Below are positions 31,972-38,425 of a stretch of 64,000 nt of DNA, one piece after another. Location of the stretch: the NCBI GenBank assembly GCA_900545605.1, contig UQZL01000006.1, positions 1 through 64,000 of the forward strand, given 5' to 3'. Within the stretch, counting starts at the first letter, position 1; the number at the start of each line of letters is the position of its first letter. The notes beneath the pieces are model-generated. The model was not told the DNA's origin and searched no databases. It saw only the letters and a program-made list of their open reading frames with translations. A program made the translations under genes and the position numbers. The DNA comes from an uncultured Collinsella sp. (lineage in GTDB: Bacteria > Actinomycetota > Coriobacteriia > Coriobacteriales > Coriobacteriaceae).

Positions 31972-32290
31972 CGGAGCGTCCCTCCATCCACTTGTCGACA
32001 TCGACCACTCGTATGAGCGCATTCCTGCTGCCGATTGTCTTGAACGGCAATCGACCAGCCTTGTTCTCTGCATAAAGGGTGCTAGGCGAGACCCCCGTAT
32101 ACCTCGCGGTCTCGATGACCGAGTAGGCCATCTGCGGCTGGTAGCCAGCCTGGACGGCGAACTTCAGCGCTTCCGAGCCGCAGTACGGCTCGAGGTCTTC
32201 CAACTGACTGCGCAACTTCTCGGCTGCCGCATCCATCGCCTGCTGAAACTCACAGATCGGGTCGGACCAGTTCCTTTTGGTATGATTCAT
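31961..32290 (-). CDS. Excisionase-like HTH protein, 109 aa
   Basis: The C-terminal 60 residues have an excisionase/HTH_17 motif (Tyr-Ser-Val-Ile-Glu-Thr-Ala-Arg-Tyr-Thr-Gly-Val-Ser-Pro-Ser-Thr-Leu-Tyr, then Leu-Pro-Phe-Lys-Thr-Ile-Gly-Ser). The N-terminal helix is acidic and may mediate partner contacts. A strong GGAGGTGGACGCT precedes ATG 32290. Its location, between the early regulators and the replication block and on the opposite strand from the integrase, fits a directionality factor. A general DNA-binding role remains possible. Confidence 0.7.
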   Translation of the reverse strand: MNHTKRNWSDPICEFQQAMDAAAEKLRSQLEDLEPYCGSEALKFAVQAGYQPQMAYSVIETARYTGVSPSTLYAENKAGRLPFKTIGSRNALIRVVDVDKWMEGRSDGR

Positions 32291-32507
32291 AGCGTCCACC
32301 TCCTATGGTGGGTTTTGCCTGTGGCTCCCTTTTCACTCCCTCGCTTTCCACTTCAAAGGAGTGTCTTCGGAGCCACTCTTCTTTTCCCAGCGCCCTGTGG
32401 TGCACATCCTGGTGGTAACGGACGGGCAGAGAACTATCGAAAACGCCTACGACGAGTTGATAGCGGATGCGCACCGCACGGCGCTGAGACTTGTCTGTGC
32501 CAGGCAT
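32250..32507 (-). CDS. Doubtful hypothetical frame, 85 aa
   Basis: Open frame overlapping the excisionase-like start by 41 bp. It contains Val-Val-Gly-Val-Phe-Asp-Ser-Ser-Leu-Pro-Val-Arg-Tyr and a basic tail, but no convincing SD. The opposite strand also has a 37-codon plausible frame over 32400-32515. Both frames have moderate third-position GC. I cannot decide which, if either, is coding, and note it so that the 32.3-32.6 kb gap is not read as empty. Confidence 0.2.
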   Translation of the reverse strand: MPGTDKSQRRAVRIRYQLVVGVFDSSLPVRYHQDVHHRALGKEEWLRRHSFEVESEGVKREPQAKPTIGGGRYESYQKELVRPDL

Positions 32508-32619
32508 CGCACCTGACCGTCTGGCTTTTCAACGGAGCCAGCTGCCGAGCCATTGCAGCCGTCACAGGCTCCCCCTGCTCACGGCAAATGGCGGATGCGG
32601 TTATCAAAGGTCGCTCCAT
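32434..32619 (-). CDS. Doubtful small frame, 61 aa
   Basis: ATG at 32619 overlaps the stop of a 20-codon frame (32620-32682). Begins Met-Glu-Arg-Pro-Leu-Ile-Thr-Ala-Ser and continues Ala-Ile-Cys-Arg-Glu-Gln-Gly-Glu. Its SD is weak. It overlaps the competing 85-aa frame by 74 bp. This region is dense in short frames; the protein-like N-terminal half keeps it as a low-confidence call. Confidence 0.25.
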   Translation of the reverse strand: MERPLITASAICREQGEPVTAAMARQLAPLKSQTVRCDAWHRQVSAPCGAHPLSTRRRRFR

Positions 32620-32668
32620 TCATCCGCTGCGCGCCCGTCTCATCAGGCGGAACAGCTTGGTATGGGTG

Positions 32669-32818
32669 TCACTGCGTTCCATGTCGCCTAGGGTTGCCAG
32701 CCGGCGACACAGGTACCGCCTTGCGATCGGCGTCAAGGAGAAGGCCAAAAAGCCCAGCGCCGATGGAGACGGGTACGTAGCGGATGAACAGAAGTGCGCT
32801 ATCTACCAGCGCAAACAT
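32669..32818 (-). CDS. Small hydrophobic protein, 49 aa
   Basis: Starts Met-Phe-Ala-Leu-Val-Asp-Ser, then a hydrophobic stretch (Leu-Leu-Phe-Ile-Arg-Tyr-Val-Pro-Val-Ser-Ile-Gly-Ala-Gly-Leu-Phe-Gly-Leu-Leu-Leu) and a basic Arg/Pro-rich tail. That topology is typical of phage early membrane peptides. ATG follows the upstream stop as TGAATG. No SD of note. Function unknown. Confidence 0.45.
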   Translation of the reverse strand: MFALVDSALLFIRYVPVSIGAGLFGLLLDADRKAVPVSPAGNPRRHGTQ

Positions 32819-32896
32819 TCAGCGTGGGAACATCGGAATATAGTCCCCGGCATGATCAAGAGGAATTCGACATACCGTCCTCAAGCTCAGAAGCAT
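32819..32896 (-). CDS. Possible 25-aa peptide between two small membrane-protein genes
   Basis: ATG at 32896 lies inside the last codons of the 40-aa gene (ATGCTTCTGA) and the frame ends TGA immediately before the 49-aa gene's ATG. The coupling on both sides is the only support. It is short, with Asp-His-Ala-Gly-Asp-Tyr in the middle. Confidence 0.25.
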   Translation of the reverse strand: MLLSLRTVCRIPLDHAGDYIPMFPR

Positions 32897-33009
32897 CCTT
32901 CTATGGCTTTGACCAAAAGCACGAGGAATAGGACGGCTAAAAGAACGATGACGTTGAGAAACAGGCAGTAGTTGAAGCCCTTCTCAAAATCTGGAGACCT
33001 GCGCCTCAC
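32887..33009 (-). CDS. Small membrane protein, 40 aa
   Basis: GTG start overlapping the previous stop (GTGA, 33006-33009). A charged N-terminus (Arg-Arg-Arg-Ser-Pro-Asp) precedes an unmistakable transmembrane run: Phe-Leu-Asn-Val-Ile-Val-Leu-Leu-Ala-Val-Leu-Phe-Leu-Val-Leu-Leu-Val. The exact overlap and hydrophobic composition argue for a real, coupled gene. Function unknown. Confidence 0.55.
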   Translation of the reverse strand: MRRRSPDFEKGFNYCLFLNVIVLLAVLFLVLLVKAIEGCF

Positions 33010-33122
33010 AGCCTGTTCGCCTCATTCAACAGAGTCGTGATGAAAATCTCCGCAGCCCTGTAGGCCGTGTAGAAGAGCCCGAAGCCGATAATTGGATGGC
33101 GCTCGAACCAATCGGCAATCAC
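33006..33122 (-). CDS. Small phage protein, 38 aa
   Basis: GTG start overlapping the stop of the upstream 45-aa gene (GTGA). The sequence Ala-Asp-Trp-Phe-Glu-Arg-His-Pro-Ile-Ile-Gly-Phe-Gly-Leu-Phe-Tyr and a following amphipathic helix look protein-like. It couples onward to the 40-aa membrane gene in the same way. Unknown function. Confidence 0.55.
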   Translation of the reverse strand: MIADWFERHPIIGFGLFYTAYRAAEIFITTLLNEANRL

Positions 33123-33256
33123 AGTCCCTTCGCCTCGTTAAGCTCATGGGCGGCATCCAGCCACTCGTTCAGGCGCATGTCGGCGTGCATCCAGTCGGCT
33201 TCCATGAAAGCCTCGTAAGCATCGCGCTCGCGCCTCTCAAGCTCCTCAATCGTCAT
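33119..33256 (-). CDS. Small acidic helical phage protein, 45 aa
   Basis: Single helix-rich protein (Thr-Ile-Glu-Glu-Leu-Glu-Arg-Arg-Glu, then Glu-Trp-Leu-Asp-Ala-Ala-His-Glu-Leu-Asn). Strong AGAAGGAGAAGG precedes ATG 33256. First member of a chain of tiny genes joined by 4-bp overlaps. Probably an early regulator or host-modifying peptide. Confidence 0.6.
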   Translation of the reverse strand: MTIEELERRERDAYEAFMEADWMHADMRLNEWLDAAHELNEAKGL

Positions 33257-33299
33257 TTCCTTCTCCTTCTCTTTGCCTTCTGTGGTTCGTTTGGTTTGG

Positions 33300-33491
33300 C
33301 TAGCAGAAATCAGACACTTCACATCGGACGATCGACGCAACAGCAACGACCTCACTCCAAAGCCACGGCGTTTCGCCAGTCAGCTTGTTGGTAAGCGAAT
33401 CGGGTGTAATCCCAAGCTCAGCCGCCATCTTCTTCTTGGTATTGCCTGGGCGCTGAAGCCATCCACCTACCTTTTCGGTAATCTTGTCCAT
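33300..33491 (-). CDS. Cro-like HTH protein of the divergent switch, 63 aa
   Basis: The first gene on the lytic side of the immunity region. It has a Cro/CI-like HTH: Lys-Lys-Lys-Met-Ala-Ala-Glu-Leu-Gly-Ile-Thr-Pro-Asp-Ser-Leu-Thr-Asn-Lys-Leu. The ATG at 33491 follows AAGGAGGTGAGCGC and its leader overlaps one arm of the 16-bp palindrome, so self-repression is likely. It faces the repressor gene across about 135 bp. Its length is short for a full repressor, consistent with Cro-type. Confidence 0.75.
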   Translation of the reverse strand: MDKITEKVGGWLQRPGNTKKKMAAELGITPDSLTNKLTGETPWLWSEVVAVASIVRCEVSDFC

Positions 33492-33510
33492 GCGCTCACC
33501 TCCTTCGTTG

Positions 33511-33550
33511 TTGCCAATTAACAACTCATAAGGTAGTTGTTAATTGGCAA
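33511..33550. promoter_or_regulatory. Immunity operator: perfect 16-bp inverted repeat
   Basis: TTGCCAATTAACAACT at 33511-33526 is followed after 8 bp by its exact complement at 33535-33550. It lies between the divergent Cro-like and repressor genes. A further half-site, TATTGGCAA, is at 33573-33581, overlapping the repressor promoter. This is the expected architecture for a lysis/lysogeny operator bound by the two HTH proteins. Confidence 0.85.
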
Positions 33551-33574
33551 CTTTGCAATAAGATTTTTTGTCTA

Positions 33575-33603
33575 TTGGCAATTTTTTTCGGATTGAGTAC
33601 AAT
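33575..33603 (+). promoter_or_regulatory. Sigma-70-type promoter for the repressor (lysogenic) genes
   Basis: TTGGCA (-35, 33575-33580) and TACAAT (-10, 33598-33603) are separated by exactly 17 bp, and the repressor ATG lies 24 bp beyond. The -35 is inside the TATTGGCAA half-operator, so binding there would block this promoter, giving autoregulation. A plausible minus-strand promoter for the Cro-like gene is less clear (TTGCAA with a TACCTT at 17 bp). Confidence 0.8.
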
Positions 33604-33626
33604 TCAATCGACAGAAGGAGGGTCTC

Positions 33627-33872
33627 ATGGCATTCACCGAAACCCTAAAAGCCGTAATGGATGCAAAGAACCTAAGGTCCGTAGACATTACTTCAGACGA
33701 AATCACTGCGCCCTATTTGTCGCGTCTTTTAAAGGGAAAGGTCAAGGAGCCGACATGGCAGAAAGCCTTGGTGATTATCAATTCGCTCGATATGACAGTT
33801 GATGAGTTCTGCGATCTCGAAGCAAAGCTAAATGCTAAGCATGATTCAACGCTTCAAGACAAGGAGGAATAA
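33627..33872 (+). CDS. Phage repressor-like XRE HTH protein, 81 aa
   Basis: First gene on the plus strand from the immunity operator, hence the probable maintenance repressor. It has a compact HTH pattern (Ile-Thr-Ala-Pro-Tyr-Leu-Ser-Arg-Leu-Leu-Lys-Gly-Lys-Val-Lys-Glu-Pro-Thr-Trp) and no peptidase domain, so it would not respond to SOS by self-cleavage in the LexA-like way. AGAAGGAGGGTCTC precedes the ATG. The last 15 residues are charged. Confidence 0.7.
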   Translation: MAFTETLKAVMDAKNLRSVDITSDEITAPYLSRLLKGKVKEPTWQKALVIINSLDMTVDEFCDLEAKLNAKHDSTLQDKEE

Positions 33873-33874
33873 GC

Positions 33875-34144
33875 ATGGATAACGACACGCTGCTATTTAG
33901 GGATAAAGGCGCCGGCGTCTTCAAAGAGATCTGCATCTACCCGAACCGAATTACCACGCTCAAGAAGAACACCTTCTTCGGCACGCATATGGAGGTGGTT
34001 TACCTGAATGACGTCACCGGCGTCTACAAAATTAAGGGCAAGCAGGTAATCCTGAACAACAGGCTGCGGACGGGTTATGGCTACAGGCTGAGCAGCCATT
34101 CCCAGGCAGAGGAATTCGTCAGGGTCCTGAACTCAGTCATGTAG
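33875..34144 (+). CDS. Unknown small protein downstream of the repressor, 89 aa
   Basis: Two bases after the repressor stop, so co-transcribed in the lysogen. Its beta-rich pattern (Ile-Cys-Ile-Tyr-Pro-Asn-Arg-Ile, Val-Val-Tyr-Leu-Asn-Asp-Val-Thr-Gly-Val-Tyr-Lys-Ile-Lys-Gly, ending in a Gln-Ala-Glu-Glu-Phe-Val helix) resembles the bacterial PH-like fold of small prophage or conjugative-element proteins. AAGGAGGAATAAGC precedes the ATG. Could be a lysogenic-conversion or superinfection gene; this is inference. Confidence 0.55.
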   Translation: MDNDTLLFRDKGAGVFKEICIYPNRITTLKKNTFFGTHMEVVYLNDVTGVYKIKGKQVILNNRLRTGYGYRLSSHSQAEEFVRVLNSVM

Positions 34145-34160
34145 CGACTAGCCACAAAGA

Positions 34161-34196
34161 AGCGCCCCACCAACCCGCCAAGACCAGTGGAGCGCT
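34161..34196 (+). terminator. Hairpin after the 89-aa gene
   Basis: AGCGCCCCAC (34161-34170) can pair with GTGGAGCGCT (34187-34196) at 9 of 10 positions. There is no strong U-tract, so factor-independent termination is uncertain, but it separates the repressor operon from the integrase, which then needs its own promoter or readthrough. Confidence 0.4.
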
Positions 34197-34256
34197 AAAC
34201 AATCCCATCCGCATTGCTAGAGTCGGCTATGCCCGACAGGAGGGACTTTTTTAATT

Positions 34257-35387
34257 ATGACACGTTCGTCATGGGGGACGAAGACCAAAATCACCAAGAA
34301 CAAATGGCGCATCAGGTGGTGCGAGTGGGACGGGCTCAATCGCGTACGCAGATCTAAGACGCTCTATCCCTGCACCTCGCGTGAAGCCGACGATGAGCTG
34401 CGCCGCCTTTGGCAAATCCACCACCTGCCACCTAATGAGCGCGTTGTGCCATGTCCCACATTCGAGCAATGCTGGGACGAATGGTATTTCCCGCAGCTGG
34501 AAAAGCAGCTTGAGACCGGCGATATGTCGCGCAGCACATTCGTCAATTACCGTAGTGCATGGAGGTCAAAGGTCTCGCCGAAATGGGCAAACGTTGCCAT
34601 GAATGAAGTGCGAGTTGAAGAGTACCAGCGTTGGTTGGACAAGTTCACTGCGGCTCAGGCTCACGTCTCGCACATCATCGTTCTCAACCTCGTCAATTGC
34701 GCAAGGCTTCATGACGTGGACGGCATTTCTTTTATCGACGCAAAATACAAAATGCCGCGCGAAAAGAAAAACACAGGCGACAGCGGGCTAGAAGTCTACA
34801 CGGTAGCCGAAATTGACAGCATCCTTGAATCGTTGCGAGATAGTCGCATCGAGGGCATGGCGATTCTAATGGCTAAAGGCTCATGCCGTGTCGGCGAAGC
34901 GGCGGCGGCGGCGGTAAAAGACATTACGTTTGATGAATACAATGGTCGCACGTACGCCGTCTACGACCTTTATCACCAGTATTCTCAGAACAACAGCTTT
35001 GAGCCGCTTAAGACGGCAGAAAGCCGCCGTGCAATCATCATTCCGCCACCATGGAGCTTGCGGCTCGCCGAGATAGCAAAGCAACGCACTGAAGACCAAG
35101 AGCCATACATCTGCGACAAAGGCACGGGAATGCCGATGGATCGCAAGAGGATTACAGATGAGTGGCTCAGCTATTACAGGAATGGGACGATTGATTTGCG
35201 CTACCTGACCATGACCAAGTTGCGCAACTCATGGGCAACCGCGATGCTTTGGAAGTACGGCATTCCCGCCCAGATGGTGGACAAAATGATGGGGCATGCC
35301 GCAAAGAACATTCTCGGCAAACACTACGACCGCCCCGACAAAGAACTGTTCATCGAGACGGTCGATAGCGCGTATTTCGGAAATTAG
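34257..35387 (+). CDS. Tyrosine-type site-specific integrase, 376 aa
   Basis: Integrates and, with the excisionase-like protein, excises the prophage. The N-terminal 60 residues form an arm-binding-like basic domain (Trp-Arg-Ile-Arg-Trp-Cys-Glu-Trp-Asp), followed by a SAM-like core-binding region. Catalytic residues visible: Arg in Ser-Cys-Arg-Val-Gly-Glu-Ala, Lys in Leu-Lys-Thr-Ala-Glu-Ser-Arg-Arg, Leu-Arg in Thr-Lys-Leu-Arg-Asn-Ser-Trp, His in Met-Gly-His-Ala, and nucleophile Tyr357 in Lys-His-Tyr-Asp-Arg. The usual first His of His-x-x-Arg is Thr. Start has AGGAGGG 13 bases upstream, slightly far. Confidence 0.9.
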   Translation: MTRSSWGTKTKITKNKWRIRWCEWDGLNRVRRSKTLYPCTSREADDELRRLWQIHHLPPNERVVPCPTFEQCWDEWYFPQLEKQLETGDMSRSTFVNYRSAWRSKVSPKWANVAMNEVRVEEYQRWLDKFTAAQAHVSHIIVLNLVNCARLHDVDGISFIDAKYKMPREKKNTGDSGLEVYTVAEIDSILESLRDSRIEGMAILMAKGSCRVGEAAAAAVKDITFDEYNGRTYAVYDLYHQYSQNNSFEPLKTAESRRAIIIPPPWSLRLAEIAKQRTEDQEPYICDKGTGMPMDRKRITDEWLSYYRNGTIDLRYLTMTKLRNSWATAMLWKYGIPAQMVDKMMGHAAKNILGKHYDRPDKELFIETVDSAYFGN

Positions 35388-35462
35388 TTAGGTACCCGTA
35401 AGGACAAGTTAGGACGCAAAACCTTTATGCAAGCGTTCTACCTGCGGGTTTGTTAAACTACC
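35388..35462. other. Prophage/host junction; probable right attachment site region
   Basis: 75 bp between the integrase stop and the 3' end of era. Host sequence begins near the era stop (35463). No direct repeat to a second att copy can be seen because the left end is outside the window. The segment 35431-35451 is also present, inverted and with one mismatch, at 17128-17148. Integration just behind era rather than in a tRNA gene is what the sequence shows; the exact core is unknown. Confidence 0.5.
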
Positions 35463-36533
35463 TTAGTCCTCGGCGTTATAGCCAAAGCGGCGGATTTGCG
35501 CCTCGTCATCGCGCCAGCCGGCCTTAACCTTCACGTCGAGCTCCAAAAAGACCTGAGTGCCAAAGATACGCTCAAGATCGCGACGGGCATCGATGCCGAT
35601 ATGCTTAATCATCTCGCCGCCCTTGCCGATGATGATGCCCTTCTGCCCCTCGCGCTCGACGTAAATCGTGGCGTGCACGCGCAGGACCTTCTTAGTCTGC
35701 TCGAGCGCGTCACAGATGACGCCCACGGAGTGAGGGATCTCGTCGCGGGTGCGACGCAGGACCTTCTCGCGCACAAACTCGGCCACGAGGGTCTCGTCGG
35801 ACGCGTCGGTGCCCATGTCCTCGGGGAACCAACGCGGGCCCTCGGGCAAGAAGTGAGCGACGGTCTCGATAAAAGCGTCGACGTTGAAGTTCTTGACCGA
35901 CGACGTCACGATCTCGTCATCATATTCCATGAGCTCGTGGGCTGCCTTAAGCTGCTCCATGACCTGTGCGGGATCGGCCTCGTCGGCCTTCGTGAGCACC
36001 AGGACCTTTTTGGAGCGGGCATTCTTGACGCGCTCGGCGACCCAGGCGTCTCCCCTGCCAATCGGCTTGGTGGCGTCAATCAAAAACGCGACAACATCGA
36101 CATCGTTCAGTTCAAACAACGCGCTCTTGTTGAGCTCGGAGCCCAGGCCGTCCTTAGGCTTGTGAATACCCGGCGTATCAACGAAGACCAGCTGGTAACC
36201 GGAGCGGTTGACCACGGCGCGCATACGGCGGCGGGTCGTCTGAGCCACCGGAGAGGTAATAGCAACCTTCTTGCCGTAACAGGCGTTGAGCAGCGTGGAC
36301 TTGCCGGCATTAGGGCGACCGACCAGGGCCACAAAGCCGCTGCGGAAACCGGGTTCCACGTCACCAAAGCCCGCGAGGGTCTCGCCCTCGTCGCACAGGG
36401 CATCGAGTTCCTCGTCGCTCATACCCTCAAACGGGTCGAACTCCTCGACCTCGTCAAACGAATCGGCACCTTCAGCCTCGTCCAGGACTTCGTCATCCAA
36501 AACCTCATCGGTAGGCTGCATATTGTCGGACAT
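35463..36533 (-). CDS. era: GTPase Era with long acidic N-terminal extension, 356 aa
   Basis: Ribosome-assembly GTPase that binds 16S rRNA near its 3' end. G1 is Gly-Arg-Pro-Asn-Ala-Gly-Lys-Ser (about 71-78), G3 Asp-Thr-Pro-Gly, and G4 appears as Thr-Lys-Ala-Asp. The C-terminal KH domain has Ile-Ile-Ile-Gly-Lys-Gly-Gly. Family length is about 300; residues 1-60 here are an extra Asp/Glu-rich segment, possibly disordered. The prophage integrated behind its 3' end without removing coding sequence. Downstream partner recO would lie beyond the prophage (inference). Confidence 0.95.
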   Translation of the reverse strand: MSDNMQPTDEVLDDEVLDEAEGADSFDEVEEFDPFEGMSDEELDALCDEGETLAGFGDVEPGFRSGFVALVGRPNAGKSTLLNACYGKKVAITSPVAQTTRRRMRAVVNRSGYQLVFVDTPGIHKPKDGLGSELNKSALFELNDVDVVAFLIDATKPIGRGDAWVAERVKNARSKKVLVLTKADEADPAQVMEQLKAAHELMEYDDEIVTSSVKNFNVDAFIETVAHFLPEGPRWFPEDMGTDASDETLVAEFVREKVLRRTRDEIPHSVGVICDALEQTKKVLRVHATIYVEREGQKGIIIGKGGEMIKHIGIDARRDLERIFGTQVFLELDVKVKAGWRDDEAQIRRFGYNAED

Positions 36534-36545
36534 GGGAATCCCTTT

Positions 36546-36923
36546 CTAAATAAAGTCGAGCGCGTGGGCAAAGACAAGCAAGCCCACGATCGCGGCGGTA
36601 ATGGAAAGAACGTATACAGACGCAGCGGCAATATCTTTCGCGCGCTTGGCCAGCGGATGCAGCTCCTGGGTCGCCAGGTCGACAATCGCCTCCATGGCGG
36701 TATTGCACAGCTCGCCGTGAATCACCAGGCCGCAGCAGATGATGACCGTAGCCCACTCGGCAATATCGAGCCCCACGATGCAGCCGGCAATGACGGTGCA
36801 CACGCCCGCCACGAGCATGACCTTGATATTGCGCTCGGTCTTGACGGCGGTGACGAAGCCCTCCATAGCGTATGAGAACGACTTTAAAAAGGACGGATGG
36901 TCCTTGTTCGATCCGGGAATCAT
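36546..36923 (-). CDS. dgkA: Diacylglycerol/undecaprenol kinase (DgkA family), 125 aa
   Basis: Small membrane kinase; in Gram-positives of this type usually phosphorylates undecaprenol for wall synthesis. It has three transmembrane helices (about 32-52, 58-80 and 103-123), the catalytic Glu-Leu-Cys-Asn-Thr-Ala-Met-Glu-Ala-Ile-Val-Asp region, and a family-typical length of 120-130. It lies between ybeY and era, 9-12 bp from each neighbour, as in many Firmicutes and Coriobacteriia operons. Confidence 0.9.
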   Translation of the reverse strand: MIPGSNKDHPSFLKSFSYAMEGFVTAVKTERNIKVMLVAGVCTVIAGCIVGLDIAEWATVIICCGLVIHGELCNTAMEAIVDLATQELHPLAKRAKDIAAASVYVLSITAAIVGLLVFAHALDFI

Positions 36924-36932
36924 AGACGGCTC

Positions 36933-37442
36933 CTAGTCGTGGGCATGATTGGTTATGGGGCCGACGTGGACCAGCTTGGGGTCCTCGCCGCGCTCGAGCG
37001 CCAGGTCGCTCAGAATGGCATCCTCACGTGCCTCCATGACCTCGGCCTCGTCGTCCTCGATGTGGTCATAGCCCAGCAGGTGCAGCATTCCGTGCACGAG
37101 CATCAGTCGGCACTCATCGGCGGGACTGTTGCCAAAGCCGGGGGCCTGGCGGGCAATAACCTGCGGGGCCAGGATAATATCGCCGAGCTCAAGCGTCTCG
37201 TCGGCGGGAATGTCCTCGTCAAAGGCCGAGTCGCATTCAAACGAGAGCACGTCGGTGGTGCGATCGATGCCGCGCCACTCGTGGTTGAGCTCGTGCATCT
37301 CGTCTTCATCGACATACGAAAGGGAAATCTCAACCTCACGCTCAACACCCTCGGCGGCAAGCACAACTCCGCAGATGTGCTCCACCTCCTGGGCATCGAG
37401 CAGCGTATCGAGCTCGGCATCGTTGCTGATCAATACACTCAA
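36933..37442 (-). CDS. ybeY: Endoribonuclease YbeY, rRNA maturation, 169 aa
   Basis: Zinc-dependent RNase in 16S rRNA 3'-end processing and ribosome quality control. The metal motif His-Gly-Met-Leu-His-Leu-Leu-Gly-Tyr-Asp-His (His-x3-His-x5-His) is intact near residue 120. Upstream, Asn-His-Glu-Trp-Arg and Thr-Asp-Val-Leu-Ser-Phe complete the family signature. Translation starts with TTG at 37442 after AAAGGAGTCCCG, overlapping the phoH stop by 4 bp, so the two are coupled. Confidence 0.93.
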   Translation of the reverse strand: MSVLISNDAELDTLLDAQEVEHICGVVLAAEGVEREVEISLSYVDEDEMHELNHEWRGIDRTTDVLSFECDSAFDEDIPADETLELGDIILAPQVIARQAPGFGNSPADECRLMLVHGMLHLLGYDHIEDDEAEVMEAREDAILSDLALERGEDPKLVHVGPITNHAHD

Positions 37443-38425
37443 CGGGACTCCTTTCGATCGTGTGCGCGCTGCTCACGCGCATCGTCGTATGCATCATAGG
37501 CCTCAACGATACGGCCCACCAGGGCATGGCGAACCACATCGGCACGCTCCAGGTGAGAAAACGTCACATCGTCGACGCGACCCAAAATCCTTTCGACATC
37601 GGCAAGACCGCCGCGGCGACCCACCAGGTCACGCTGGCTCAGGTCGCCGGTAATCACGAACTTGGAATTAAAACCCAGACGCGTCAGGAACATCTTCATC
37701 TGCTCAGGCGTTGTGTTTTGTGCCTCATCGAGCACCACAAAGGCATCACTCAGCGTTCGACCGCGCATGTAGGCGAGCGGGGCGATCTCGATCACGCCAC
37801 GCTCCATAAGCTCATCGGTGCGCTCGCGATCCATCATGTCAAAGAGGGCATCATAGAGCGGGCGCATATACGGGTCGATCTTTTCCTCGAGGGTGCCGGG
37901 CAAAAAGCCCAGGTTCTCCCCCGCCTCGACAACCGGGCGCGTCAGGATCAGGCGGCCTACCTCATGGCGCTTGAGCGCGGCGACGGCGAGCGCCATGGCC
38001 AGATAGGTTTTACCGGTACCGGCGGGACCGAGGCCAAACGTGATGGTAGAAGAGCGGATGGCATCCACATAGCGCTTTTGGCCGAGCGTCTTGGGGCGGA
38101 TGACGCGACCGCGATACGACAGCAGCACGTCATCGCGCAGCGACGAGGCATTATGCTCGCCGTCGCGCAGAACGGCCAGACAACGCGAGACGTCTTCGGC
38201 AGAAAGCGTGCGCCCGGCAGCAGCCTCACGAAAGGCATGCTCGAAAAAACGCGCGACCAGCTCAACCTCGTCCGGATCGCCGCTCACGGCAACGCTGTCA
38301 CCGCGGGCAACCACATGGGCGCGCACCAAGTTCTCGAGTGCACGAAGGGCGCCATCGCCGGCGCCCAAAACGCGCGAGGGGTCGATACCCTCGGGAACGG
38401 TAAGTCTAATCTTCGAGGCTTCCAT
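37439..38425 (-). CDS. phoH: PhoH-like ATPase, 328 aa
   Basis: Ribonucleotide-binding protein usually co-transcribed with ybeY and linked to RNA handling and stress. Walker A is Gly-Pro-Ala-Gly-Thr-Gly-Lys-Thr (near residue 137), with a Val-Leu-Asp-Glu-Ala-Gln-Asn Walker B and Thr-Gly-Asp-Leu-Ser-Gln-Arg-Asp later. Start at 38425 chosen because CAGGGAGGTTC lies upstream; it overlaps the mtaB 3' end by 20 bp. The longer in-frame start at 38530 is not used. Confidence 0.93.
   Translation of the reverse strand: MEASKIRLTVPEGIDPSRVLGAGDGALRALENLVRAHVVARGDSVAVSGDPDEVELVARFFEHAFREAAAGRTLSAEDVSRCLAVLRDGEHNASSLRDDVLLSYRGRVIRPKTLGQKRYVDAIRSSTITFGLGPAGTGKTYLAMALAVAALKRHEVGRLILTRPVVEAGENLGFLPGTLEEKIDPYMRPLYDALFDMMDRERTDELMERGVIEIAPLAYMRGRTLSDAFVVLDEAQNTTPEQMKMFLTRLGFNSKFVITGDLSQRDLVGRRGGLADVERILGRVDDVTFSHLERADVVRHALVGRIVEAYDAYDDAREQRAHDRKESR

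Noticed and set aside
32397..32515. A plus-strand 37-codon frame (starts near GTGGTGCAC)
   Set aside because: Protein-like composition, but no SD, on the opposite strand to all neighbours, and overlapping a competing minus-strand frame; left undecided.
31832..32971. A 379-codon plus-strand open frame
   Set aside because: It crosses the excisionase and several small coupled minus-strand genes, has no domain-like pattern, and is Arg/Ser/Pro-rich as expected for antisense frames in GC-rich DNA.
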